Source: DASPWW01 sp963803425 (GTDB lineage: Bacteria; Actinomycetota; Thermoleophilia; Solirubrobacterales; 70-9). Taken from it: a DNA stretch of 64,000 nt. Numbering within the stretch: position 1 is the first letter of the stretch; the number at the start of each line of letters is the position of its first letter. The stretch lies in the NCBI GenBank assembly GCA_963803425.1, contig CAWDMA010000001.1, forward strand, positions 434,001 through 498,000, given 5' to 3'. Made by a program: the position numbers and the translations under genes. Positions 42,473 to 50,497 of this stretch are shown piece after piece. The notes below the pieces were generated by a model, which saw only the letters and a program-made list of their open reading frames with translations, searched no databases and was not told the origin of the DNA.

Positions 42473-44128
42473 CTACCCGCCGGTCGTCGCGAAGCTCGTG
42501 AAGTCCTGGTTGAACAGCGGGTGGAAGATCACGTTGTTGAAGTCGATCTGATCCGACGTGAAGGTGGCGAGCTTCTCGCTCCCGTAAGGGGCCCACACCG
42601 CCTCCTCCATGTAGCTGCGATCGAGATCGGCGTAGTCCTGCTTGGTCTGGTCGTCGAGCTGCTCGCCCGCGAGCCGGTCGATCTCCTTGTTCAGCTCCGG
42701 GAAGTCCGCCTGCGAGTAGTTGTTGTTGTTCGTCGGCAGGATCGAGGCGCCGTTCAGGAGCGGATCGAAGAAGTCGTTCGGGTTCGGGTAGTCCTGGAAC
42801 CAGTCGGAGAAGCCGGTGTCGAGGTTGGGCGTCTTCAGGTTGCCGATCGTCTGGAAGTAGATCTTCCCGGCGACGATCTTGAGGTCGGCGTTGAAGCCGA
42901 TCTTGTTGAGGACGTCCTGGTAGTAGGCGCCGATCTTCTTGCGATCGGGCTCGTCGTCGGTCCACACCGTGACGTCGAGATCGCTCGGGTGGGCCTGCTT
43001 GATCAGCTGCTTCGCCTTCGCGACGTCGGGCCCCGGGTAGAGGTTGAGCTTCTGGTAACCGGGCATCCCCTTCGGGAGGATCTGCTGCTCCGGCGTCAGC
43101 CGTCCGCCGAACAGCCGCACCATCGCATCCGGGTCGATCGCGTAGTTGACCGCCTGACGCACCTTCACGTCGTCGAACGGCGGCTCCTGCGTGTTCATCC
43201 AGAAGTAGTAGATGTTGATCGAGTCCTCCAGCCGGAACCGGTCCGAGTACTTCTGCTGGACCTCCTGGAGCCGGTCGGGAGTGGGCGGATCGACCATGAA
43301 GTCGAGGTTGTTCTGCTCGATGTCGGTGACCTGGGAGGAGGTGTTCTTGATCTCCTCGCCGTTGATCGTGTTCAGGTGGCCCTCGGGGATGTCGGCGCCG
43401 GCGTCGACTATCGTCTTGAACTCGGGGTTCTTCTTCAGCGTGAAGGTGCGGCCGGGATCGACGTTGGTGATCTCGTACGGGCCGCTGGACGGCGGCGGGC
43501 TGTTCGACTGGTCCTTGTCCTTGGGCGTGCTCTGGGGGACCGGCGCCACGAACATCAGTGCCAGCTCGTTGTTGAACGTGCCGCGCGGCTTGGTCAGCTC
43601 GATCGTGATGTCGCCGGTCTTGTCGTTCGTCGTGATCCCGGTGATCTCGTCGGCATTCCCCTTCTGGTAGTCGGAGGCGCCGACGATGTCGGTGTAGAAG
43701 AACGAGCCGCCGGAGTTGACGTCGAACATCCGCTCCACGGCGTACTTGAAGTCCGAGGCCTTGATCGGCTGGCCGTCGGAGTACTTCATCCCCTTGCGGA
43801 GCGTCAGCTTGTAGGTCTTGCCGCCGTTCGTGACCTCGGGCAGGTCCTGGGCCAGCCCCGGGATCACCTCGGTGCCGGCCTCACCCGAGGCGTGCTCGTA
43901 GGTGAGCAGCGGCGTGTATGACACCCACAGCGGCAGCCACCCCTCGACCGTGTAGGACAGCTGCGGGTCGAGGTAGTCGGGGTAGGAGCTCATCGCGTAG
44001 CTCATCTCGCCGCCCTCTGCGGCGGTGCCGCTGCCGCTGCCGCTGTCGCTCCCGCACCCGAGCGCGACCAGCGGCGCCGCAATCGCGCATGCGACCGCCA
44101 CCGACACCCGCTCTCGCATCCACCCCAT
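42473..44128 (-). CDS. dppA: Peptide/nickel ABC transporter substrate-binding lipoprotein (SBP_bac_5)
   Basis: About 551 residues. The N-terminus is a lipoprotein signal (RERVSVAVACAIAAPLVALG followed by Cys, then a Ser/Gly linker). EMSYAMSSYPDYLDPQLSYT, the GGKTYKLTLRKGMKYSDGQP motif (signature of family 5 binding proteins), IKASDFKYAVERMFDV, VRQAVNYAIDPDAMVRLFGG and FSDWFQDYPNPNDFFDPLLN identify the family. Several ATGs (44164, 44128, 44119) could start it; the lipobox fixes the true N-terminus just downstream. First gene of the dpp operon; binds oligopeptides or similar solutes outside the membrane. Confidence 0.9.
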   Translation of the reverse strand: MGWMRERVSVAVACAIAAPLVALGCGSDSGSGSGTAAEGGEMSYAMSSYPDYLDPQLSYTVEGWLPLWVSYTPLLTYEHASGEAGTEVIPGLAQDLPEVTNGGKTYKLTLRKGMKYSDGQPIKASDFKYAVERMFDVNSGGSFFYTDIVGASDYQKGNADEITGITTNDKTGDITIELTKPRGTFNNELALMFVAPVPQSTPKDKDQSNSPPPSSGPYEITNVDPGRTFTLKKNPEFKTIVDAGADIPEGHLNTINGEEIKNTSSQVTDIEQNNLDFMVDPPTPDRLQEVQQKYSDRFRLEDSINIYYFWMNTQEPPFDDVKVRQAVNYAIDPDAMVRLFGGRLTPEQQILPKGMPGYQKLNLYPGPDVAKAKQLIKQAHPSDLDVTVWTDDEPDRKKIGAYYQDVLNKIGFNADLKIVAGKIYFQTIGNLKTPNLDTGFSDWFQDYPNPNDFFDPLLNGASILPTNNNNYSQADFPELNKEIDRLAGEQLDDQTKQDYADLDRSYMEEAVWAPYGSEKLATFTSDQIDFNNVIFHPLFNQDFTSFATTGG

Positions 44129-44349
44129 CGCAAAGACCACATCACAACGGGGCGCCGCAGTCAAGCGCCTCGCCTTGGGCAGCCGGTGCGACGCCGCGAC
44201 CGGGCGCGTCTACCAGCCGTACAAGGATCGCGGCGAAAGTTTCGACACCGGTCCAAAGACCGTCTCGAGCCGCCGCCCTACCGTCGCGGGCGATAGTGCG
44301 AAAACCGCGACCGCCGGCCCGTGAGGCAGGCGGGCAAGGAGGAAGGCAG

Positions 44350-45837
44350 ATGAGACGCAAGTACCTGGCGGCCGTGTTGCCGCTGGCCCTGATCGGGTTG
44401 CTGGCGGTCCCGGCGCTCGCGTTCGGTCAGGGAACCGAGGCGCTCGACAAGGTCAGGTCGGGCCTGGCCGAGACGGACAGCGGGCTGAACACCATGTGGG
44501 TGATCGTCGCCGGCGTCCTGGTCATGTTCATGCAGGCGGGGTTTGCGTTCCTGGAGATCGGCTTCTCGCGGATGAAGAATGCCGGTGCGGGGATCGCGAA
44601 GATCTTGGTGAACTTCTCGATCGCATCCATCTGCTACTGGGCGGTGGGCTTCGCGCTCGCCTTCGGTGGCGCCGGCAAGATCGCGGGAGACCATGGGTTC
44701 TTCCTCGATGTCGGCTCGACGGCCGCGCAGGCGTCGGCGCAGTTCCCGCTGCTTGGGGCCGTGGACATCAGCCCGGCGTCGCTGCTCTTCTTCCAGTTCG
44801 TGTTCTGCGCGGTGTCGTTGGCGATCGTGTGGGGCACCACGCTGGAGCGGATCAAGTTCTCCGCGTACGTGATCTACGCGGTGATCTTCAGCGCCCTGAT
44901 CTACCCGGTGATCAGCCACTGGATATTCGGTGGCGGCTGGCTGCAGGTGAACGTCGGTATGCAGGACTTCGCCGGCTCGACGGTGGTCCACCTGATCGGC
45001 GCGACCGGTGCGCTCGCGGCGCTGCTGTGGCTGGGGCCGCGGATCGGCAAGTACGGCAAGGACGGCAAGCCGCGCGCGATCCCGGGGCACTCGATGCCGC
45101 TGGTCGGGCTCGGCGTGCTGATCCTGTGGCTGGGCTGGTTCGGGTTCAACCCGGGCTCGACGCTCGGCGCGCTCGGCAACCGGTTCGCCGAGGTGGCGCT
45201 GGTCACCAACCTGGCCGCGGCGGCCGGCGTGATCGCCGCCGTCACGACGATGTACGTGATCTCAAAGACGGTCGACATCGGGATGGCCGGGAACGGCGCA
45301 ATCGCCGGCCTGGTCGCGATCACCGCGCCGTCCGGATACGTCGAGTTCTGGGCGGCGCCGATCATCGGCGCGATCGGTGGCGTGATCGTCGTGTTCGGGG
45401 TGCTCGCGATCGACAGGGTCCTCGACGACCCGGTCGGGGCGCTGTCCGCACACGGCCTCGCCGGAGTCTGGGGCACGCTGTCGTGCGGCCTGTTCACCTC
45501 GCCGCGGTATGCGGAGCTGAACGGAGTCGGCGATCCCGGACTGTGGTACAGCGGCAGCTTCCACCAGCTGGGCGCCCAGGCGCTCGGCGTGGGAGTGGCG
45601 TTCGCATGTGTGTTCGTCGTGTCCTACGCGGTCTTCGGGCTGCTCAAGCACACGATCGGCATCCGGGTGACGCCCGAGCAGGAAGAGGCCGGGCTCGACA
45701 TCGTCGAGCATGGGATGTACGGCTACCCGGAGCAGTTCATCCCGCCCGAGGAGTACCCGGGCGGACCCACGCCGGCCCCCGCTCGTGCCGCGTCCGCGGT
45801 CACCGCGGTGGCGGCCGAACAGCCGAGCAAGGCATAG
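44350..45837 (+). CDS. amtB: Ammonium transporter (Amt/MEP/Rh family)
   Basis: 495 residues from ATG 44350 with GGAAGG nearby. A cleavable signal (AAVLPLALIGLLAVPALAFG) is followed by eleven helices. GLNTMWVIVAGVLVMFMQAG, FAFLEIGFSRMKNA, DFAGSTVVHLIGATGALAAL (first pore His), WFGFNPGST and LSAHGLAGVWGTLSCGLFTS (second pore His) are all present, so the channel is predicted functional. The Pro/Ala-rich C-tail extends the domain that PII docks on. First gene of amtB-glnK-glnA; 17 bases separate it from the PII gene. Confidence 0.93.
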   Translation: MRRKYLAAVLPLALIGLLAVPALAFGQGTEALDKVRSGLAETDSGLNTMWVIVAGVLVMFMQAGFAFLEIGFSRMKNAGAGIAKILVNFSIASICYWAVGFALAFGGAGKIAGDHGFFLDVGSTAAQASAQFPLLGAVDISPASLLFFQFVFCAVSLAIVWGTTLERIKFSAYVIYAVIFSALIYPVISHWIFGGGWLQVNVGMQDFAGSTVVHLIGATGALAALLWLGPRIGKYGKDGKPRAIPGHSMPLVGLGVLILWLGWFGFNPGSTLGALGNRFAEVALVTNLAAAAGVIAAVTTMYVISKTVDIGMAGNGAIAGLVAITAPSGYVEFWAAPIIGAIGGVIVVFGVLAIDRVLDDPVGALSAHGLAGVWGTLSCGLFTSPRYAELNGVGDPGLWYSGSFHQLGAQALGVGVAFACVFVVSYAVFGLLKHTIGIRVTPEQEEAGLDIVEHGMYGYPEQFIPPEEYPGGPTPAPARAASAVTAVAAEQPSKA

Positions 45838-45854
45838 GAAGGGGTTAGGCACAG

Positions 45855-46223
45855 ATGAAGAAGATCGAAGCGTTCATTCGCCACGAGGCGTTCGAGCCGA
45901 TTCGGTCCGAGCTGCTCGAGAAGGGGTTCCCCTCGCTCTCGATCGGTGAGGTGAAGGGCTCGGGGCGCCAGAAGGGCATCGTCGAGCACTATCGGGGCTC
46001 CAGCCTGACCGTGAACGTGCGGCCGAAGCTGAAGATCGAGTGCGTCGTCGAGGACAAGGACAAGCCGGTGGTCGTGGGGACGATCCTGAAGCACGCGCGG
46101 ACCGGCGACGTCGGCGACGGGAAGATCTTCGTGATCCCCGTCGACGAGGCGATCCGGATTCGCACCGGCGAGGAGGGTGAGGAGGTGCTGCAGGCGCACG
46201 AGGCGTCTGAGATCTCGGCCTGA
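45855..46223 (+). CDS. glnK: Nitrogen regulatory PII protein without Tyr51
   Basis: 122 residues. VKGSGRQKGIVEHYRGSSLT carries the T-loop and KIECVVEDKD, TGDVGDGKIFVIPVDEAIRI the ATP-binding B- and C-loops (T-G-x2-G-D-G-K-I-F). The residue equivalent to the modified Tyr51 of GlnB/GlnK is Leu here (R-G-S49-S50-L51), so uridylylation or adenylylation at that site is impossible; Ser49, the phosphorylated residue of cyanobacterial PII, is present. Senses ATP/ADP and 2-oxoglutarate and probably blocks the adjacent AmtB when nitrogen is plentiful. Confidence 0.9.
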   Translation: MKKIEAFIRHEAFEPIRSELLEKGFPSLSIGEVKGSGRQKGIVEHYRGSSLTVNVRPKLKIECVVEDKDKPVVVGTILKHARTGDVGDGKIFVIPVDEAIRIRTGEEGEEVLQAHEASEISA

Positions 46224-46315
46224 GCATCCCGGCGCAGGGAATGCCGGCGGCGCAGCTTGACCCGACAGAATCGACCCCGACACAGTCGACCTAGAGAGAA
46301 GGAGCAGAAACGGAA

Positions 46316-47689
46316 ATGGCAGCAACCACCGAGCCCAAGACGAGCCCGGATGAGATCCTGAAGCAGGTTGACAAGGACGGCGTCGAGTTCGTCCGCTTCT
46401 GGTTCACGGACATCCTGGGCCAGCTGAAGAGCTTCTCGATCGGCAAGGAGGAGATGGAGGAGGCGTTGGAGCAGGGAATGGGCTTCGACGGCTCATCGAT
46501 CACCGGCTTCAACGCGATCGAGGAGTCGGACATGATCGCGATGCCCGATCCCGACACCTACACGGTGCTGCCGTGGCGCGACGACGGCGGCAGCGGCAAG
46601 GGCAACGTCGCGCGGCTGTTCTGCGACGTCCTGCGTCCCGGCGGGGAGCCGTACGTCGGCGACCCCCGGCACGTGATGCGCCGCGCCCTCGCCCGCATGG
46701 AGGAGCTCGGCTTCGACCACTACTATCTGGGGCCGGAGCTCGAGTACTTCTACTTCGGGTCTGACGAGGTCGGCGAGGACGGGCTGCCGACGATCCTCGA
46801 CAAGGGCGGGTACTTCGACCTCACCACCCTGGACGCCGGGTCGGACCTCCGCCGCGAGACGGTGAACGCGCTGAAGGCGGTCGGGATCCCGGTCGAGTAC
46901 ACCCACCACGAGGTGGGGCCCTCCCAGCACGAGATCGACATGCGCTACGCGGACGGGCTGACGATGTGCGACAACGCGATGACCTACCGGATCGTCGTGA
47001 AGGAGATCGCGCATCTGCACGACTGCTACGCGACGTTCATGCCGAAGCCGTTGTTCGGCGAGAACGGCTCGGGCATGCACACGCACCAGTCGCTGTTCAA
47101 GGGCGAGGCGAACGCGTTCTACGAGGAGTCGGGGCAGTACCACCTGTCCGACACGGCACGCGCGTTCATCGCCGGTCTGCTCACCCACGCGCGCGAGATC
47201 GCGGCGCTGTTCGCCCCCAATGTGAACAGCTACAAGCGGCTCGTGCCCGGGTACGAGGCGCCGGTGTACGCGGCGTGGTCGCAGCGCAACCGCTCAGCTC
47301 TGGTGCGGGTGCCGATGTACCAGCCGGGCAAGGAGAGGGCGACGCGGTGCGAGCTGCGCTGCCCCGACCCCTCCTGCAACCCCTACCTGACGTTCGCGGC
47401 GATGCTGCACGCGGGCCTCGAGGGGATCGAGAAGGGATACACCTGCCCGGAGCCGATGGAGACCAACCTCTACGACCTCACGCACGACGAGCGCGTGGAG
47501 AAGGGGATCACCCAGCTCCCGGAGACGCTCGGCGAGTCGATCGAGGAGCTCGCCGGCTCGGAGCTCGTGCGGAAGGCGCTCGGCGACCACATCTTCGAGC
47601 GCTACGTGGAGCTGAAGCGAGAGGAGTGGGAGGAGTACCGCGTCCAGGTCACCCAGTGGGAGCTGGAGCGCTACCTCCCGGTCCTGTAG
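46316..47689 (+). CDS. glnA: Glutamine synthetase type I
   Basis: 457 residues from ATG 46316 with AAGGAG upstream. VEFVRFWFTDILGQLKSFSI, GMGFDGSSITGFNAIEESDM, the metal-binding LGPELEYFYF, EVGPSQHEIDMRYADGLTMC, the catalytic MPKPLFGENGSGMHTHQSLF, and NVNSYKRLVPGYEAPVYAAW with the ATP-site R-N-R-S-A-L-V-R-V-P are all intact. The length (compact GSI-alpha-like, lacking the ~25-residue GSI-beta insertion) suggests feedback rather than adenylylation control, although a NLYDLT tyrosine is present. Condenses ammonia from AmtB with glutamate. Confidence 0.93.
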   Translation: MAATTEPKTSPDEILKQVDKDGVEFVRFWFTDILGQLKSFSIGKEEMEEALEQGMGFDGSSITGFNAIEESDMIAMPDPDTYTVLPWRDDGGSGKGNVARLFCDVLRPGGEPYVGDPRHVMRRALARMEELGFDHYYLGPELEYFYFGSDEVGEDGLPTILDKGGYFDLTTLDAGSDLRRETVNALKAVGIPVEYTHHEVGPSQHEIDMRYADGLTMCDNAMTYRIVVKEIAHLHDCYATFMPKPLFGENGSGMHTHQSLFKGEANAFYEESGQYHLSDTARAFIAGLLTHAREIAALFAPNVNSYKRLVPGYEAPVYAAWSQRNRSALVRVPMYQPGKERATRCELRCPDPSCNPYLTFAAMLHAGLEGIEKGYTCPEPMETNLYDLTHDERVEKGITQLPETLGESIEELAGSELVRKALGDHIFERYVELKREEWEEYRVQVTQWELERYLPVL

Positions 47690-47731
47690 AGCGAGAGGAG
47701 CGAGAACGGGCGAGCAGCGGGAGCGCCGCAG

Positions 47732-48895
47732 ATGCGGGACATCCACAACCGGATGCTCGCCGCGGTGCTCGACGGGGAGGGCCTCCGCGGCCTCGCCGAG
47801 CTCGCGGCGGAGGAGGCGGGCGGGCCGGTGGCGATCGTGCTGCCGGCCCGCGGCCTCGCCGCGGCATCCTCCGACGAGCTCGATCCGGCCGCCGTCCACG
47901 GGGATGCCTCGGTCGTCGCGCGTGTCTCGGTGGAGGCCGGCGGGGAGACGATCGGGCACGTGATCGCGCTCGACCCGGCGGCCTCGCCAAACAGGGTCCC
48001 GGAGCTGGAGCTCGACCGCGACGAGGTGCTGCGAACCGCGGCGCTCGCGTGCCTGACCGAGGTCGCCGTGATCGACGCCCGGGATCAGCTCGCCACCGAG
48101 GTGCGGGGGACGCTGCTCGAGGACGTCCGCGAGGGGCGCGCCGACGGGGAGGACGTGGTTCGTCGTGCCGCCAGGCTCGAGTGCGAGCTCGGCCGGGGGG
48201 CGGTGGCGCTGGTGGCGGAGGTGCACTCCTCGCGCCCCCGCCACGCCGCGGCGCTGATCACGAGCATCCACCCGGGCGCGATCGCGGAGCTGCTCAGCGT
48301 GCCGGACGGCGAGCCCGCTGCCGAGTCGGTGCGCGTTCAGCGCGTGTATGCGCTGCTCCCCGCATCCGCCGGGGACGACCCGGCGGATGCGACGCTGCGC
48401 GCCGCCCGCGGGCTGGTGACGCGGCTGCGGCCGCACGGGCTGGCGGCCTTCTCATCCTTCTGCTCGGAGTCCACCGAGCTCGACCGGGCGATCTCCGAGG
48501 CGGAGCTCGCCCTGCAGGTGATCGGCCGCGACGAGCGGATCGCGGAGCAGCTCGAGCAGGGGATCGGCGGCGGCGTGTACCGGCTGCTGCTTCGGGCGCT
48601 GGCCTCGGAGCCGCGCGAGGTGTACCGGTTCTACGAGGACACGGTGGAGCCCCTGGTCACCCACGACCGCCGCTACCACACCGACCTGCTCGGCACCCTG
48701 GAGGCCTACCTGGCGAGCGACTACAACATGAACGCGACGGCGCGCGCGATCTACGCGCACCGCCACACGGTCGCCCACAGGCTCGGCCGCGTCAGGGAGC
48801 TGACCGGGCTGGACCCGGCCCAGGGCGAGGACCGGGAGCGGCTCGGCCTCGGGGTGAAGGCCTACCGCCTGCTCGCCCCAACCCTCCCGGGGTAA
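47732..48895 (+). CDS. PucR-type helix-turn-helix regulator
   Basis: 387 residues from ATG 47732, 42 bases after glnA. Residues ~15-110 resemble a small ligand-binding (GAF-like) domain, followed by a GGDEF-like degenerate middle (LECELGRGAVALVAEV ... ELDRAISEAELALQVIGRDE). The C-terminal PucR HTH reads LLGTLEAYLASDYNMNATAR, AIYAHRHTVAHRLGRVRELT GLDP. PucR/CdaR-family proteins control purine, sugar-acid or nitrogen-compound use; location at the end of amtB-glnK-glnA suggests nitrogen-responsive control of this or an unlinked locus. Confidence 0.8.
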   Translation: MRDIHNRMLAAVLDGEGLRGLAELAAEEAGGPVAIVLPARGLAAASSDELDPAAVHGDASVVARVSVEAGGETIGHVIALDPAASPNRVPELELDRDEVLRTAALACLTEVAVIDARDQLATEVRGTLLEDVREGRADGEDVVRRAARLECELGRGAVALVAEVHSSRPRHAAALITSIHPGAIAELLSVPDGEPAAESVRVQRVYALLPASAGDDPADATLRAARGLVTRLRPHGLAAFSSFCSESTELDRAISEAELALQVIGRDERIAEQLEQGIGGGVYRLLLRALASEPREVYRFYEDTVEPLVTHDRRYHTDLLGTLEAYLASDYNMNATARAIYAHRHTVAHRLGRVRELTGLDPAQGEDRERLGLGVKAYRLLAPTLPG

Positions 48896-48897
48896 TC

Positions 48898-48918
48898 AGT
48901 CCCGCAACTTGCGGGACT
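48898..48918 (+). terminator. Hairpin, first of two after the glnA-pucR unit
   Basis: AGTCCCGCA-ACT-TGCGGGACT, a perfect 9-bp stem with a three-base loop starting three bases after the stop codon. Likely an intrinsic terminator; its near-symmetry would also allow protein binding. Confidence 0.7.
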
Positions 48919-48923
48919 GATGT

Positions 48924-48971
48924 CAGCGCGCAGGACAACCCGGGCGGCTGCCAGGCCCGGGTCCTGCGCTG
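48924..48971 (+). terminator. Second, larger hairpin
   Basis: Arms CAGCG-CGCAGGAC and GTCCTGCGCTG enclose an inner stem CCCGGGC/GCCCGGG, about 17 paired bases in total, followed by TTTGG. Tandem with the hairpin at 48898-48918. Confidence 0.6.
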
Positions 48972-49026
48972 TTTGGTTGAGGGTGGAGCGGCCGCTACGC
49001 CAGCGGACTGAGGGCGGCTCGCCGGA

Positions 49027-49179
49027 TCACAGCCACAGCGAGCACTCTGGACAGGCCCGAAGCCGACCCCACGATCGCCGCGAGTGGCCGGAGGAGCACC
49101 GGTACTCGCGCTCCAGCCCGACCAGCTGCCTCGCGCCCGCTCGGGCGCCGGTCCCCGTTGGCTGATCTGAGTTGACCAT
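49027..49179 (-). CDS. Possible small zinc-ribbon protein
   Basis: 50 residues from ATG 49179, ending YRCSSGHSRRSWGRLRACPE CSLWL: C-x3-G-H and C-x2-C could make one zinc site, and Y-R-C-x2-G-H ... C-P-E-C is a recurrent small zinc-ribbon layout. No ribosome-binding site is visible. It lies in an otherwise empty 370-base stretch (48919-49290) after the tandem hairpins, where I recognise nothing else. Confidence 0.35.
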   Translation of the reverse strand: MVNSDQPTGTGARAGARQLVGLEREYRCSSGHSRRSWGRLRACPECSLWL

Positions 49180-49366
49180 GGGGGGAATCTTGGCGTCGGG
49201 GGGCCGCCTTTCCTATGGACAGGTGTCCAATCCTGCCCCGACCCGGGTGTACGCGGTGGCGCAACCCGCCCGTCATCACCCCGCGGCGTGATGGGAGACT
49301 CCCCGGATCGAGCCCTCGTTCTCGGCCAGCCGCCGCCGGGCGATCGTTGCGACGGCGGTCGCGGCG

Positions 49367-50497
49367 GTGACGATCGACTCTGCGCTGCTCGGCCTGATCG
49401 CCCCGCTGCTCCCCGAGATCGAGCAGCGTACGGGCGCGAACGCCGCCGAGCTCGGCGTGGCGCTCGCAGCCGACGCGATCCCGATCGTGCTGCTGGCGCT
49501 GCCGCTGGGCAGGACCGTCGACCGGGTCGGGGGGCGGCCACTGCTGATCGCCGGGATCCTCCTGATCGCGGCGGGATCGGCGGTGATCGCGGTGACCGAG
49601 TCGCTGCAGGTGCTGATCGCGGGGCGGGTGCTGCAGGGGGTCGGCTCCTCGGCGAGCTGGATCTCGGCGCTGACGATCGTCTCCGACATGGCCCCGCCCG
49701 GGAAGCGCGGCGAGAGCATCGGGATGGCGTTCGCGGCGATCGGCGCCGGCTCGATCGCCGGGCCGGCGCTCGGCGGAGTCACCGCGGAGGTATTCGGCTA
49801 CGCGGCGCCTTTCCTGATCGTATGCGCGATCTCGATCGGCGGCGCGATCGCCGCCGTCTTCGTGCTTCCCCGGGAGGGCCGCGCACCCCCCTCCGAGACC
49901 CCCGCCCTGCGAGCGATCGCGCGCGGCGCCGGCTCCCGGATCGGCGCGATCTCCACCTCGATGACGCTCGGCGGGGCGCTCGTGCTCGGGGCGCTCGAGC
50001 TTGTAGCGCCGCTCGACCTCGACACGAGGCTGGGGCTGTCGGCGGCCGCGATCGGGGTGCTGTTCGCGGGGTCGATCGCGGTCGACTCGGCGCTCGCCCC
50101 GTTCGGAGGCCGGTGGGGCGACCGGCGGGGGCGGCGCGGACCGGCCGTGCTGGGCCTCGCCACGCTCGGGATGTCCTGCATCGCGCTGGCCGTGCTCGGC
50201 GGGGTGGTCGGGGCGGCCGTCGGCCTGGCGCTGTTCGGGGCCGGGCTCAGCCTCACCTACACGGCGGCGGTTCCGTGGCTGGACGAGGCATTCGGCGAGC
50301 TCGAGCGCGGCCTCGGCTACGGGGTCTTGAACCTGCTGTACGCCGCGGGGTACGCGCTCGGCCCGCTCGTCGCCGGCCCGCTGCTCGAACTCACGAGCGC
50401 CGACCTGGTCTACGGCCTGACCGCGGCGGCGCTGGCCGCGGGCACGGTCGCGGTCTTCCTGGCGAGCGCGTCGACGACGACGGCGCCGTCCTCGTAG
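49367..50497 (+). CDS. MFS transporter (drug/metabolite efflux type)
   Basis: 376 residues from GTG 49367, but the open frame extends to 49292 and upstream residues (SFSASRRRAIVATAVAAV) complete helix 1, so the true start is probably farther 5' and may involve a small indel near 49291. GRTVDRVGGRPLLIAGILLI is motif A, GRVLQGVGSSASWISALTIV is the R-x2-Q-G motif B, and GAGSIAGPALGGVTAE matches the efflux motif C of DHA transporters. Twelve helices in all. Probable proton-driven exporter. Its 3' end overlaps the convergent acyl-CoA synthetase by 88 bases. Confidence 0.8.
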   Translation: MTIDSALLGLIAPLLPEIEQRTGANAAELGVALAADAIPIVLLALPLGRTVDRVGGRPLLIAGILLIAAGSAVIAVTESLQVLIAGRVLQGVGSSASWISALTIVSDMAPPGKRGESIGMAFAAIGAGSIAGPALGGVTAEVFGYAAPFLIVCAISIGGAIAAVFVLPREGRAPPSETPALRAIARGAGSRIGAISTSMTLGGALVLGALELVAPLDLDTRLGLSAAAIGVLFAGSIAVDSALAPFGGRWGDRRGRRGPAVLGLATLGMSCIALAVLGGVVGAAVGLALFGAGLSLTYTAAVPWLDEAFGELERGLGYGVLNLLYAAGYALGPLVAGPLLELTSADLVYGLTAAALAAGTVAVFLASASTTTAPSS

